NCBI GenBank assembly: GCA_964427535.1
Contig: CAYRVF010000028.1
Coordinates: 1 to 43,393, forward strand
Source of the DNA: CAYRVF01 sp964427535
GTDB taxonomy: Bacteria > Chloroflexota > Ktedonobacteria > Ktedonobacterales > JADMIN01
Direction of reading: 5' to 3'
DNA length: 43,393 bases
Shown here: piece by piece, positions 8,601-15,057 of the stretch
Layout: each line of letters starts with the position of its first letter
Numbering within the stretch: the first letter of the stretch is position 1
Notes under the pieces: model-generated
What the model was told of the DNA's origin: nothing
Database searches by the model: none
What the model saw: only the letters and a program-made list of their open reading frames with translations
Position numbers and translations under genes: made by a program

Positions 8601-9755
8601 CTAGCGCGTGCTGTGCATCGGCATGATGACGTAGACGTAGTCGCCGCCGCCGATGGGGCGGATGACGCCCGGATGCTGTGGTGTGTTCAGCTCCAGCGCG
8701 ACCTCCGGCGTGTCGAGCACGCCCAGCACGTCGGTCAGATACTTGACGTTGAAGATGACCTCAAGCCCCTCGCCGTCCACCGCGGCGTCGAGTGAGGTGT
8801 CGGTATCGCCCGCCTCTTCGGCCGTCGCCTGAATCGTCAGCGCCCCCGGCATCAGGCCGCCTGCCTCGCCGCTCGAAACTTTCAGCCGCACGATGTTGGC
8901 GCTGTCGCGGGCGAAGATCGCCGCGCGCTTCGCCGCGCCCCGGAAGTCCTCGGTGTTGAGGGTGACACGGGTGGCGCTGCTCTGCGGCAAGATGGCTTGG
9001 TAGTTGGGGAACTTCCCGGCGATGAGGTTCGAGACCAGCTCGACGCCCGCCGCCTCCGCGCGGAAGAGCACCTGATTGCGGTTCGGCGTGACGACCATCT
9101 GCACCGCGCCCTCGTCTGGCAGGATGCGCGCCAGCTCGTTGAGCGTGCGCGCGGGGATGAGCACGTCGCCGTCCTCCTGCTGCGAGGCGGCGCCCGGCAT
9201 CGGCGTCGAACGGACGGCCAGCCGGAAGCTGTCGGCGGCGGCGAAGATCAGTTGCTCGCCGCGCACCTGCGCCAACACGCCGGTGAAGACCGGGCGCGCG
9301 TCGTCAGTCGCCGCCGCGAACGCGACCAGCTTGATCATCTCGCGCAGCTCGGCGGACTCAATCGTGATCGGCTGCTCGCCACCCTCGGCCGTGGGGATCG
9401 TCGGGAACTCGGCGGGGTCCATGCCGCGAATGGTGGCGCGGCTGCGCTGGCCCTTGACTTCCACACTCTGCCCGCCGCCGGGCTGCAGCGTGAGCGTCAC
9501 ATCGCCCTGCGGCAGGCTGTTGACGAACTCCGTGAAGAGGCGCGCCGGAATCGTCGTCGTGCCTTCCTGCTGGATGGTTGCCGGGACGGTGCAGGTGATG
9601 CCGATTTCCAGGTTCGTCGCCGAGAGGCGCACGCGCTCGCCGTCGGTCGTGAGCAGGATGTTCGAGAGAATCGGCAGCGTCGAGCGCGACGAGACTGCGT
9701 GACTGACGGTAGAGAGCCCCTTGGCGAGGTCTTGCTGCTTGCAGGTGAGCTTCAC
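8601..9755 (-). CDS. dnaN: DNA polymerase III beta subunit (sliding clamp)
   Basis: 384 residues, close to the usual 365-390. The start is the GTG at 9755 (VKLTCKQQDL), with GAGGAGG eight bases upstream; longer frames add an unrelated 30-residue head. The protein forms a dimeric ring that tethers the replicative polymerase to DNA. All three clamp domains are visible: the N-terminal one with STLPILSNILL, the middle with DDARPVFTGVLAQV, and the last ending VIMPMHSTR, which matches the conserved C-terminal MP[MV] segment. FPNYQAILPQ is a family hallmark. dnaA, recF and gyrB are not beside it, so this locus is not an obvious origin. It has its own promoter at 9854-9882. Confidence 0.97.
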   Translation of the reverse strand: MKLTCKQQDLAKGLSTVSHAVSSRSTLPILSNILLTTDGERVRLSATNLEIGITCTVPATIQQEGTTTIPARLFTEFVNSLPQGDVTLTLQPGGGQSVEVKGQRSRATIRGMDPAEFPTIPTAEGGEQPITIESAELREMIKLVAFAAATDDARPVFTGVLAQVRGEQLIFAAADSFRLAVRSTPMPGAASQQEDGDVLIPARTLNELARILPDEGAVQMVVTPNRNQVLFRAEAAGVELVSNLIAGKFPNYQAILPQSSATRVTLNTEDFRGAAKRAAIFARDSANIVRLKVSSGEAGGLMPGALTIQATAEEAGDTDTSLDAAVDGEGLEVIFNVKYLTDVLGVLDTPEVALELNTPQHPGVIRPIGGGDYVYVIMPMHSTR

Positions 9756-9853
9756 GGTTCCGGCCTCCTCGGCGGTACGATTGCGCGGACAAATGAGGGT
9801 TGCTGAGATTGCCGCTGGCGGATCGCACAGAAGACGCGGCAACAACTTGCAAC

Positions 9854-9882
9854 AGTATAACGTGCCGCGCGCCCACGCTCAA
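9854..9882 (-). promoter_or_regulatory. sigma70-type promoter of dnaN
   Basis: Read on the minus strand: -35 TTGAGC (9882-9877), a 17-base spacer, -10 TATACT (9859-9854). The leader to the GTG start is about 90 bases. The 420-base stretch from 9756 to 10175 otherwise holds the scaffold gap and no gene I can support. Confidence 0.7.
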
Positions 9883-10024
9883 ACTTGTGTGACATCGATA
9901 CCCTTCGCCGTCAGTGACACAGAACCCATCGCTGCCCGACTGATGCCGGCGAGGCATGCCTCGACCCTACCGAACGATTTGTCCGTTCCTGATACGCCTG
10001 TATACGCCTGTTGCGTTTGAGTTC

Positions 10025-10124
10025 NNNNNNNNNNNNNNNNNNNNNNNNNNNNNNNNNNNNNNNNNNNNNNNNNNNNNNNNNNNNNNNNNNNNNNNNNNNN
10101 NNNNNNNNNNNNNNNNNNNNNNNN
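10025..10124. other. Scaffold gap of exactly 100 N
   Basis: One hundred undetermined bases between dnaN and tRNA-Glu. The round length suggests an arbitrary scaffolder value, so the true distance is unknown and genes could be missing. Confidence 0.98.
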
Positions 10125-10175
10125 CGTCCGCGCGCGTACACTTCGGGCGGGCATCTCTCGCAACTGCCCAGCCGC

Positions 10176-10249
10176 GCCTCCATCGTCTAGCGGCCTAGGA
10201 CGCCACCCTTTCAAGGTGGAGATCACGGGTTCGAATCCCGTTGGAGGTA
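10176..10249 (+). tRNA. tRNA-Glu (anticodon TTC)
   Basis: A full cloverleaf: acceptor GCCTCCA pairs with TGGAGGT (10242-10248, first pair G-U), the anticodon stem CCACC/GGTGG encloses CTTTCAA with anticodon TTC at 10210-10212, and the T arm ACGGG-TTCGAAT-CCCGT is perfect. The discriminator is A at 10249. CCA is not encoded. A terminator follows directly. Confidence 0.95.
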
Positions 10250-10259
10250 CCCGATTTCG

Positions 10260-10290
10260 CGCCCGCTCAACACAGGTGAGCGGGCGTTTC
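10260..10290 (+). terminator. Intrinsic terminator of tRNA-Glu
   Basis: A perfect 10-bp GC-rich stem, CGCCCGCTCA with TGAGCGGGCG (10277-10286), a 7-base loop, then TTTCGCTTTCCTTT. Confidence 0.85.
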
Positions 10291-10341
10291 GCTTTCCTTT
10301 GCCTGCGATATCGCCGTCATACATCGTCCGTGCGTAGTTCG

Positions 10342-10803
10342 CTAGGCGCCGCGACGCTGCCAGACGTAGCCTGCCAAATACGTGACCAGCGTCAGCAGCA
10401 GCAGGATGCCGATCTGGATGTCGGCGGTGGCGCGCCAGTCGGGCCGAAACTGATAGGCGATCCACAGCACGAAGAGCCCCCAGAAGGAGATGCTGAAGGC
10501 GGGCATGGCCGCCTTGACGATCGCATCGCGCTGGCCTTCGTCGGTGCCCGTAAACAGGATCACGTCGCCGTCGCCACTGAGGGCCAGGATGCCGCCCAGC
10601 GCCGTGCCGATGACGACGAAGATGGTGTTGATCACATTCACCACGTTCGCCTGCCCGCGCAGCGCGGCCCACACCTCGAAAATGAGTACGAGCGCGCCAA
10701 GTGTCCAGGTGATCCCCGCGATGATGCGATTGAGCCGCACGCTACGGCGGGAACGTCGCCGCGGTGAGCGGAGCGGTGTGATGTGATGGTCAGGTTGCTC
10801 CAT
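10342..10803 (-). CDS. Four-helix membrane protein, DUF2178-like
   Basis: 153 residues, start at 10803 with GGAGGAG eight bases upstream. A basic N-terminus (RSPRRRSRRSVRLNR) is followed by four hydrophobic helices: about residues 27-47, 53-75, 99-118 and 128-147. Between helices 2 and 3 lies GTDEGQRDAIVKAAM, which recalls the DER-type loop of DUF2178 proteins; these often sit beside small Xre regulators. Its start overlaps the end of the Xre gene by 14 bases in another frame, so the two are translationally coupled. Function is unknown; the context suggests a sensor or partner for the Xre regulator and ABC transporter. Confidence 0.8.
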   Translation of the reverse strand: MEQPDHHITPLRSPRRRSRRSVRLNRIIAGITWTLGALVLIFEVWAALRGQANVVNVINTIFVVIGTALGGILALSGDGDVILFTGTDEGQRDAIVKAAMPAFSISFWGLFVLWIAYQFRPDWRATADIQIGILLLLTLVTYLAGYVWQRRGA

Positions 10804-11086
10804 TGTCGGACTCCTCCGCGCCCGCTCTCGCGAGACGCCCAGACTGGTGGACCATGCCGCGCAGCTCCACGGTCTCCTCCTCGGGCAGCCAGAAGATGCG
10901 CTCCAGTGGCAGATCGAAGTAGGCGGCGAGCTTCAGCGCCAGCTCGATTGACGGCACGTAGCGGCCGACCTCGAGCGCGAGGATGGTATGTCGCGTGACG
11001 TCCAGATCGCGCGCGAGCTGCTCCTGCGTCAGCCCAAACTGCTGGCGTAGCTCACGCAGACGGTTCTCGACGCCTTTTGTTCCCAT
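10790..11086 (-). CDS. Xre-family transcriptional regulator
   Basis: 98 residues, start at 11086 with GGAG six bases upstream. A Cro/CI-type helix-turn-helix fills residues about 7-63: LRELRQQFGLTQEQLARDL, then VTRHTILALEVGRYVPS, then LALKLAAYFDLPLERIF. This is the short, YozG/HipB-like class often coupled to a small membrane protein. The C-terminal tail (LRGMVHQSGRLARAG) is charged and has no known fold. It lies between the ABC-2 permease (14 bases upstream) and the membrane gene (overlapping). It probably controls its own operon; the 38-bp palindrome at 12945-12982 is the obvious candidate site. Confidence 0.93.
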   Translation of the reverse strand: MGTKGVENRLRELRQQFGLTQEQLARDLDVTRHTILALEVGRYVPSIELALKLAAYFDLPLERIFWLPEEETVELRGMVHQSGRLARAGAEESDNGAT

Positions 11087-11100
11087 CAGTCGCTCCAGTC

Positions 11101-11874
11101 TTACGGTTTGGCAAGCACTTCCTCGCGACGCCAGGTGATGGCGGCGAGGACGAGCATCACGACATCGGCGATGGCGACGACGAGCACGCCCGCCACGAGC
11201 GCGAGCACCCCCCAGTCGCGCATCTTGGCCGCTAGACCGAAGAACGCGAACATGATTGGCAGCAACACGATGCCCGTCAGATTCTGCGCCGCCTGGAAGG
11301 TTCGTACGCGCGACGAGATGAGGCTCGCCACCACCGCCGCGAAGACCGCGACCACTGGCACCAGCGCGATCATCGCCACCGAGAGCGCGCCTGGCAGCAG
11401 GCGGAGCGCATCCGCGCCGACGAGTACGGCGACCTCGACGAGATAGCTGATCTCGGCGATGAGCGAATACAACAGCGCGGGCAGCACCGCCCCGAGCACC
11501 TTCCCCGCGAAGATCGCGGCGTTTGAGGCGGGCGAGGCCAGTAGCGGCGCGAGGTTGCCCTGCTCCTTCTCGCCCGCGAACTGCCCCGCCGCGACACCTG
11601 ATGCCGCGCTGGATGGCAGCAACCCAACCGTGAGCAGATAGATCGCCAGCAGGGTGCCGAGCGTCGGCGTCAGACCGCCGCTCGCCGCTGGACGAATCAC
11701 CAGCACAACCCAGAGAATGGGCAGCGCGAGCGCGAAGATCGCGCTCATCATCAGGGTTGACCGGTCGTGCAGCGACTCACGCGCGGCACGGCGGGCGATG
11801 AGCAGCGTAGTCCGCAGGTCACCGGGAGGCATATGCTCGCCGCGCTCAGAGCGCACAGTCAATGGAGTCGTCAT
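11101..11874 (-). CDS. ABC-2 type transporter permease
   Basis: 257 residues, start at 11874 with GAGG upstream. Six hydrophobic helices are visible, for example SAIFALALPILWVVLVI, TLLAIYLLTVGLLPSSA, VAMIALVPVVAVFAAVV and LVAGVLVVAIADVVMLVL. The cytoplasmic segment GQFAGEKEQGNLAPLLASP is the ABC-2 hallmark (E-x-E-x-G-T/N-L-x-x-LL), as in NatB/YhaP-like exporters. The ATPase gene ends nine bases upstream, so the two form one transporter. The substrate could be Na+, a drug or a peptide; the sequence does not decide. Confidence 0.9.
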   Translation of the reverse strand: MTTPLTVRSERGEHMPPGDLRTTLLIARRAARESLHDRSTLMMSAIFALALPILWVVLVIRPAASGGLTPTLGTLLAIYLLTVGLLPSSAASGVAAGQFAGEKEQGNLAPLLASPASNAAIFAGKVLGAVLPALLYSLIAEISYLVEVAVLVGADALRLLPGALSVAMIALVPVVAVFAAVVASLISSRVRTFQAAQNLTGIVLLPIMFAFFGLAAKMRDWGVLALVAGVLVVAIADVVMLVLAAITWRREEVLAKP

Positions 11875-11883
11875 GGTCTCGCC

Positions 11884-12897
11884 TCATTTCTCTCGGGTGG
11901 CTACGGGCAGCCGGTGAGCGACCTCGTCCTCGCCATCCATCGCGCCAGCCGTCGCACCATCCATCGCCGCGCGTCCGGTGATGGCCTCGGCGTAGACGTC
12001 TTCGAGCGTGCGTGTCTCACAGGTGACCGAGACGACCCGCGCGCCGGACATCACTAGCCGCTCGATCACTTGCGGGTTCACCCTTGTGGGCTCGGGTGTC
12101 TGATACACGAACGCGGTGTCTGACGCGGAGGACTGGGGGACGTGAGAGATTCCCGTCAAGGCGCTGGCCTCTGCCACGGCGTTCGGGGCGGGTGCGGCCA
12201 GCTCGATACGGACGGTGGTATCGGTGGTCGAGCGCGAGCGCAGGCTAGCGGGCGCATCGAGCGCGACGATGCGCCCGGCGCGCAGAATGGCGACCTGATC
12301 GGCCAGACGCTCGGCTTCGTCCAGATCGTGTGTGCAGAGAATGATGCTGCGGTCGCGCTGTTTCAGCGAGACGATGAGGTCGCGTACCGCGCGGGCGGCT
12401 ATCGGGTCCAGGCCAGAGGTCGGCTCGTCGAGGTAGAGCGCCTTTGGCTCGTGGAGGAGCGCGCGGGCAAGCGCTACCTTCTGCTTCATCCCCTTCGAGA
12501 ATCCCGCCATACGCTCGCGACGGTGCTCGCTCAGGTCGAAGAAGTCGAGCAGCTCGTCGATGCGCTTGGTCCGGGCGGCGGACGCCATGCCGTAGAGCGC
12601 GCCGAAGAAGTCGAGATAGGCAGGCAGCGGCATCTGCTCGTAGAGTCCGGGGACATCAGTCACCAGCCCGACGACCGTGCGCACCGCCGTTGGCTCGCGC
12701 CGCACGTCAAAGCCCGCCACGATGGCGTCGCCCGCGCTGGGAGCGAGCAATCCCGCGAGCATCCGAACCGTCGTCGTCTTGCCCGCGCCGTTGGGTCCGA
12801 GCAGCGCCAGAATAGCCCCGTCTGGGACCGAGAACGTCACCGAGTCCGCCGCGAGAAAGTCGCCGAAGCGACGGGTAAGACCGCGGGCTTCGATCAT
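11884..12897 (-). CDS. ABC transporter ATP-binding protein, NatA/CcmA-like
   Basis: 337 residues, first gene of a four-gene operon. The ATPase core carries Walker A GPNGAGKTT, Q-loop residues in VVGLVTDVPGLYEQMPL, the signature FSKGMKQKVALARAL, Walker B ALYLDEPTSGLDP and the switch His in CTHDLDEAERLAD. The LDP after Walker B and the C-terminal extension of about 110 residues are usual for ATPases that drive ABC-2 permeases. A MEDEV-type tail (DGATAGAMDGEDEVAHR) is low-complexity. No strong ribosome-binding site precedes ATG 12897 (only GAGAAAG). The large palindrome lies 48 bases upstream. Confidence 0.93.
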   Translation of the reverse strand: MIEARGLTRRFGDFLAADSVTFSVPDGAILALLGPNGAGKTTTVRMLAGLLAPSAGDAIVAGFDVRREPTAVRTVVGLVTDVPGLYEQMPLPAYLDFFGALYGMASAARTKRIDELLDFFDLSEHRRERMAGFSKGMKQKVALARALLHEPKALYLDEPTSGLDPIAARAVRDLIVSLKQRDRSIILCTHDLDEAERLADQVAILRAGRIVALDAPASLRSRSTTDTTVRIELAAPAPNAVAEASALTGISHVPQSSASDTAFVYQTPEPTRVNPQVIERLVMSGARVVSVTCETRTLEDVYAEAITGRAAMDGATAGAMDGEDEVAHRLPVATREK

Positions 12898-12944
12898 GTT
12901 GGCCGTTCGCTTTCTCAGAAAGCCATCCTATCGGTGGCACCCGA

Positions 12945-12982
12945 TATGTTAAGCCTGCATAACGTTATGCATACATAACATA
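12945..12982. promoter_or_regulatory. 38-bp nested palindrome upstream of the ABC/Xre operon
   Basis: A perfect 16-bp core palindrome, TGCATAACGTTATGCA (12956-12971), is flanked at equal distance by TATGTTA (12945-12951) and its complement TAACATA (12976-12982). All three share one centre at 12963.5. The site starts 48 bases before the ATPase start and is far more A/T-rich than its surroundings. It looks like an operator for a dimeric or tetrameric regulator, most simply the Xre protein of this operon. Confidence 0.7.
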
Positions 12983-13129
12983 GCCGGTGAGATGGCGAGT
13001 GTCAAGGGGAGTCGCGCCGGAATCGAAGAGCTACGCACGGTACACGAGGATGCCCGGTCGCACAGTACGGCTGAGTATGCCGGCGGATGTCACCGGAGGC
13101 GCTGAAGAGGGGCACCGATGTGGCGCGGA

Positions 13130-13687
13130 TTACGGTCGCCGCAGCTCGCCAGTCCATGCGGCGCGGGCCAGCCAGCCAATTGTCCCGAGCAGGCCGAAGA
13201 CAGCGCTCGCCGAGAGGAAGGTCAGCGCCGCCGACGAGCTCAGCCAGAGGCTGGAAGTGACCGGCGCCAGATGGACGGGTCCCGCGCCAAAGATCAGCGC
13301 GCCAGGGACCTCACCGGCGAAGCTCGCGCCGAAGGAGGGGAGCAGCGCCAGCCAGACCGGCACCAGCGTGAAGGCCAGGGCGCCCCGCCATGTGCGCGCG
13401 CTGGCACCGACAATCACAGGCGCAATGTAGAACAGCGGCCCCAGGACGAGCAGCAGCATGCGGACCGCGGAACCGTGATTGCGCACCGCACCGTAGTAAT
13501 TGTAGGAGACGGAGCTCGCGACGGTCAGCAGGCGCGGCAGCGCCCACGTGCCGAGGACCAGCAGCACGGTCCATGCTACGACGAGCGCCAGTACGCCCCA
13601 GCGTATCCCTCTGCGTCCTACTGGTGTGGAGGGTGTGGGCAGTGGCTCGGGGTGCTCTCCCACCGGCAGTTGCGCGTCATCTGTCAT
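13130..13687 (-). CDS. Membrane protein of unknown function
   Basis: 185 residues. The start at 13687 (MTDDAQLP) has GGAGG seven bases upstream; a longer frame to 13717 lacks support. A Pro-rich cytoplasmic head is followed by about five hydrophobic helices: WGVLALVVAWTVLLVLG, AVRMLLLVLGPLFYIAP, ALAFTLVPVWLALLPSF, a Pro/Gly-rich loop, then SAALTFLSASAVFGLLG. I do not recognise the family. It stands alone: the ABC operon lies downstream on the same strand and the toxin-antitoxin pair is divergent. Confidence 0.7.
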   Translation of the reverse strand: MTDDAQLPVGEHPEPLPTPSTPVGRRGIRWGVLALVVAWTVLLVLGTWALPRLLTVASSVSYNYYGAVRNHGSAVRMLLLVLGPLFYIAPVIVGASARTWRGALAFTLVPVWLALLPSFGASFAGEVPGALIFGAGPVHLAPVTSSLWLSSSAALTFLSASAVFGLLGTIGWLARAAWTGELRRP

Positions 13688-13912
13688 CCCTGCACCTCCC
13701 GCACGAGCCTGCTTCACTGCACCAGAAACCGCCCACGGCCACTATAACAGGCGCCCGCTTGGCAGGTCAATCGATGCGGCGGTGCTGCGCCGAAGGTATT
13801 CGCTGACAAGGGACGAGATACGCAGGCAGATGTAGCCCGCGAGAGCCCGTGGGGGTTGCCTCTGGAATGTCTTCACGTGCGAGTATACCGGCCCCGGCGG
13901 CTTGCGGAGCGA

Positions 13913-13950
13913 TTGATACAGTTGTATATCTAAGATATACTGGATATACT
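13913..13950 (+). promoter_or_regulatory. Promoter with overlapping operator of the toxin-antitoxin pair
   Basis: A -35 TTGATA (13913-13918), a 17-base spacer and a -10 TATACT (13936-13941) form a near-consensus promoter. A perfect inverted repeat, GTATATC-TAA-GATATAC (13924-13940), fills the spacer and covers the -10. A second TATACT lies at 13945-13950. Binding there would block polymerase, as in autoregulated toxin-antitoxin operons. Confidence 0.8.
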
Positions 13951-13983
13951 AGGCATCATGTGCGTTTAGAGGGGAGACTGAGA

Positions 13984-14199
13984 ATGCTGATACAGAAGGT
14001 TCGGCGGGTAGGCAATAGCTATGTCGTGACGATTCCGCGTGAAGAAATGGAGCGACAACACCTCTCGGAGGGAGACGAGATCGCGATCGAAGTTCGCAAA
14101 GTTGAGATTCGCCCGCAGATGAGCCCGGAGGTGCGAGCCGCGTTTGAGCGATCACTCGACACCTACACGGCGGACTACGAGTATCTGAAGGATCGATAG
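13984..14199 (+). CDS. AbrB/MazE-type antitoxin
   Basis: 71 residues, start at 13984 with GAGGGGAG upstream. The first 45 residues form a SpoVT/AbrB swapped-hairpin DNA-binding domain: VRRVGNSYVVTIPREEM then LSEGDEIAIEV. The acidic C-terminal tail (AFERSLDTYTADYEYLKDR) is the kind that wraps round and blocks a partner toxin. The Doc-like toxin gene begins 47 bases downstream. Pairing of an AbrB-type antitoxin with Doc, in place of Phd, is known but less usual. The protein probably binds the operator at 13924-13940 and represses the pair. Confidence 0.92.
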   Translation: MLIQKVRRVGNSYVVTIPREEMERQHLSEGDEIAIEVRKVEIRPQMSPEVRAAFERSLDTYTADYEYLKDR

Positions 14200-14246
14200 A
14201 CCGTGCGCCATCGCACAGTACGGGGGCCGTCTGAGGAAGACGACCG

Positions 14247-14642
14247 ATGACGCAGTATCTCAGCACGCTCGACGTGTTGGCCATGAATGATGAACTCCTG
14301 CGTCAGGCAGGCCAGGGCGGCTCGCGTGTACTCGACGAACACGGCCTTCAGAGCGCGCTTCTGCGTGCGCAGATGGCAGCCTTTTATGAGGGAGCCGATA
14401 TCGTCTCCCAGGACGCCGCGCTCATCGTCGGCGTCGCGCTAGCCCATGCCTTTCTCGATGGAAACAAGCGCACAGCGCTTGCGGCTGGTACGACATTTCT
14501 CCTGCTGAACGGCTACCAAATCGTCAGTGAGCCACTTGAACTCGCGAAGCAGATCGAGGCTGTCGTGCTCCAGTCACGCGACTACCGACAGGCGACAGCC
14601 CGCTTCGTCGAGTGGCTGCGCGACCACATTCAGTCTCTCTGA
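14247..14642 (+). CDS. doc: Doc-like (Fic domain) toxin
   Basis: 131 residues, the usual size of death-on-curing toxins; start at 14247 with GAGGAAG upstream. The Fic core is HAFLDGNKRTALAAG, with His, Phe, Asn, Lys and Arg in place. Doc of phage P1 has HxFxDANKR and phosphorylates elongation factor Tu; here Gly replaces Ala before Asn, a common variant. DEHGLQSALLRAQMAAFYEGADI matches the conserved first helices of Doc. It follows the AbrB-type antitoxin in one operon. The catalytic residues look intact, so the toxin should be active. Confidence 0.93.
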   Translation: MTQYLSTLDVLAMNDELLRQAGQGGSRVLDEHGLQSALLRAQMAAFYEGADIVSQDAALIVGVALAHAFLDGNKRTALAAGTTFLLLNGYQIVSEPLELAKQIEAVVLQSRDYRQATARFVEWLRDHIQSL

Positions 14643-14665
14643 GTGGTGTCCTCTACTGCCCACAA

Positions 14666-14908
14666 TCACGACCCATAGAGCCGCCCATCCCTTGTGGGGA
14701 GCCGCCGCCTTGCCCGGTGGTGAGGACTTTGTGCCAGGTCTTGAACAGGGTGGGAGGCTGTGCTATAGCGGTACGCATCCCCGTCAATTTTCACGACATG
14801 CTCTTGCTCTCGCTCTCGCCTGGCGCTTGGTATTCCTGCCATCGCATCTGCGTACATCGAGCGCACATCACGCACATACGCATTCAATTGCTGTCCGGTG
14901 TCGGTCAT
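14666..14908 (-). CDS. Possible small hypothetical protein
   Basis: 80 residues from ATG 14908 (MTDTGQQLNAYVRDVRSMY). The composition is protein-like in the first 55 residues (EHVVKIDGDAYRYSTA), then turns Arg-rich, which may mean decay. No strong ribosome-binding site is seen and I know no homologue. It lies in the 415-base stretch between doc and the P450 gene, which holds nothing else I can support. Confidence 0.25.
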   Translation of the reverse strand: MTDTGQQLNAYVRDVRSMYADAMAGIPSARREREQEHVVKIDGDAYRYSTASHPVQDLAQSPHHRARRRLPTRDGRLYGS

Positions 14909-15057
14909 GTCTCTCACTAGAAGATCACCTTCGCGATGGCCGTTTCTCTTCACTCCGCTAACTCGCCTCGATACTGAATGTGGCGCTCCATACGCAGGTG
15001 TGACCAACCGCGATGCGCGTATTCGAGGGTTGTTTCTGGGTCAGAAAGGAAAGGGCC

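Noticed and set aside
8601..9755. dnaN as a sign of the replication origin
   Set aside because: No dnaA, recF or gyrB and no DnaA-box cluster is nearby, so an origin is not supported, although the 100-N gap leaves some doubt.
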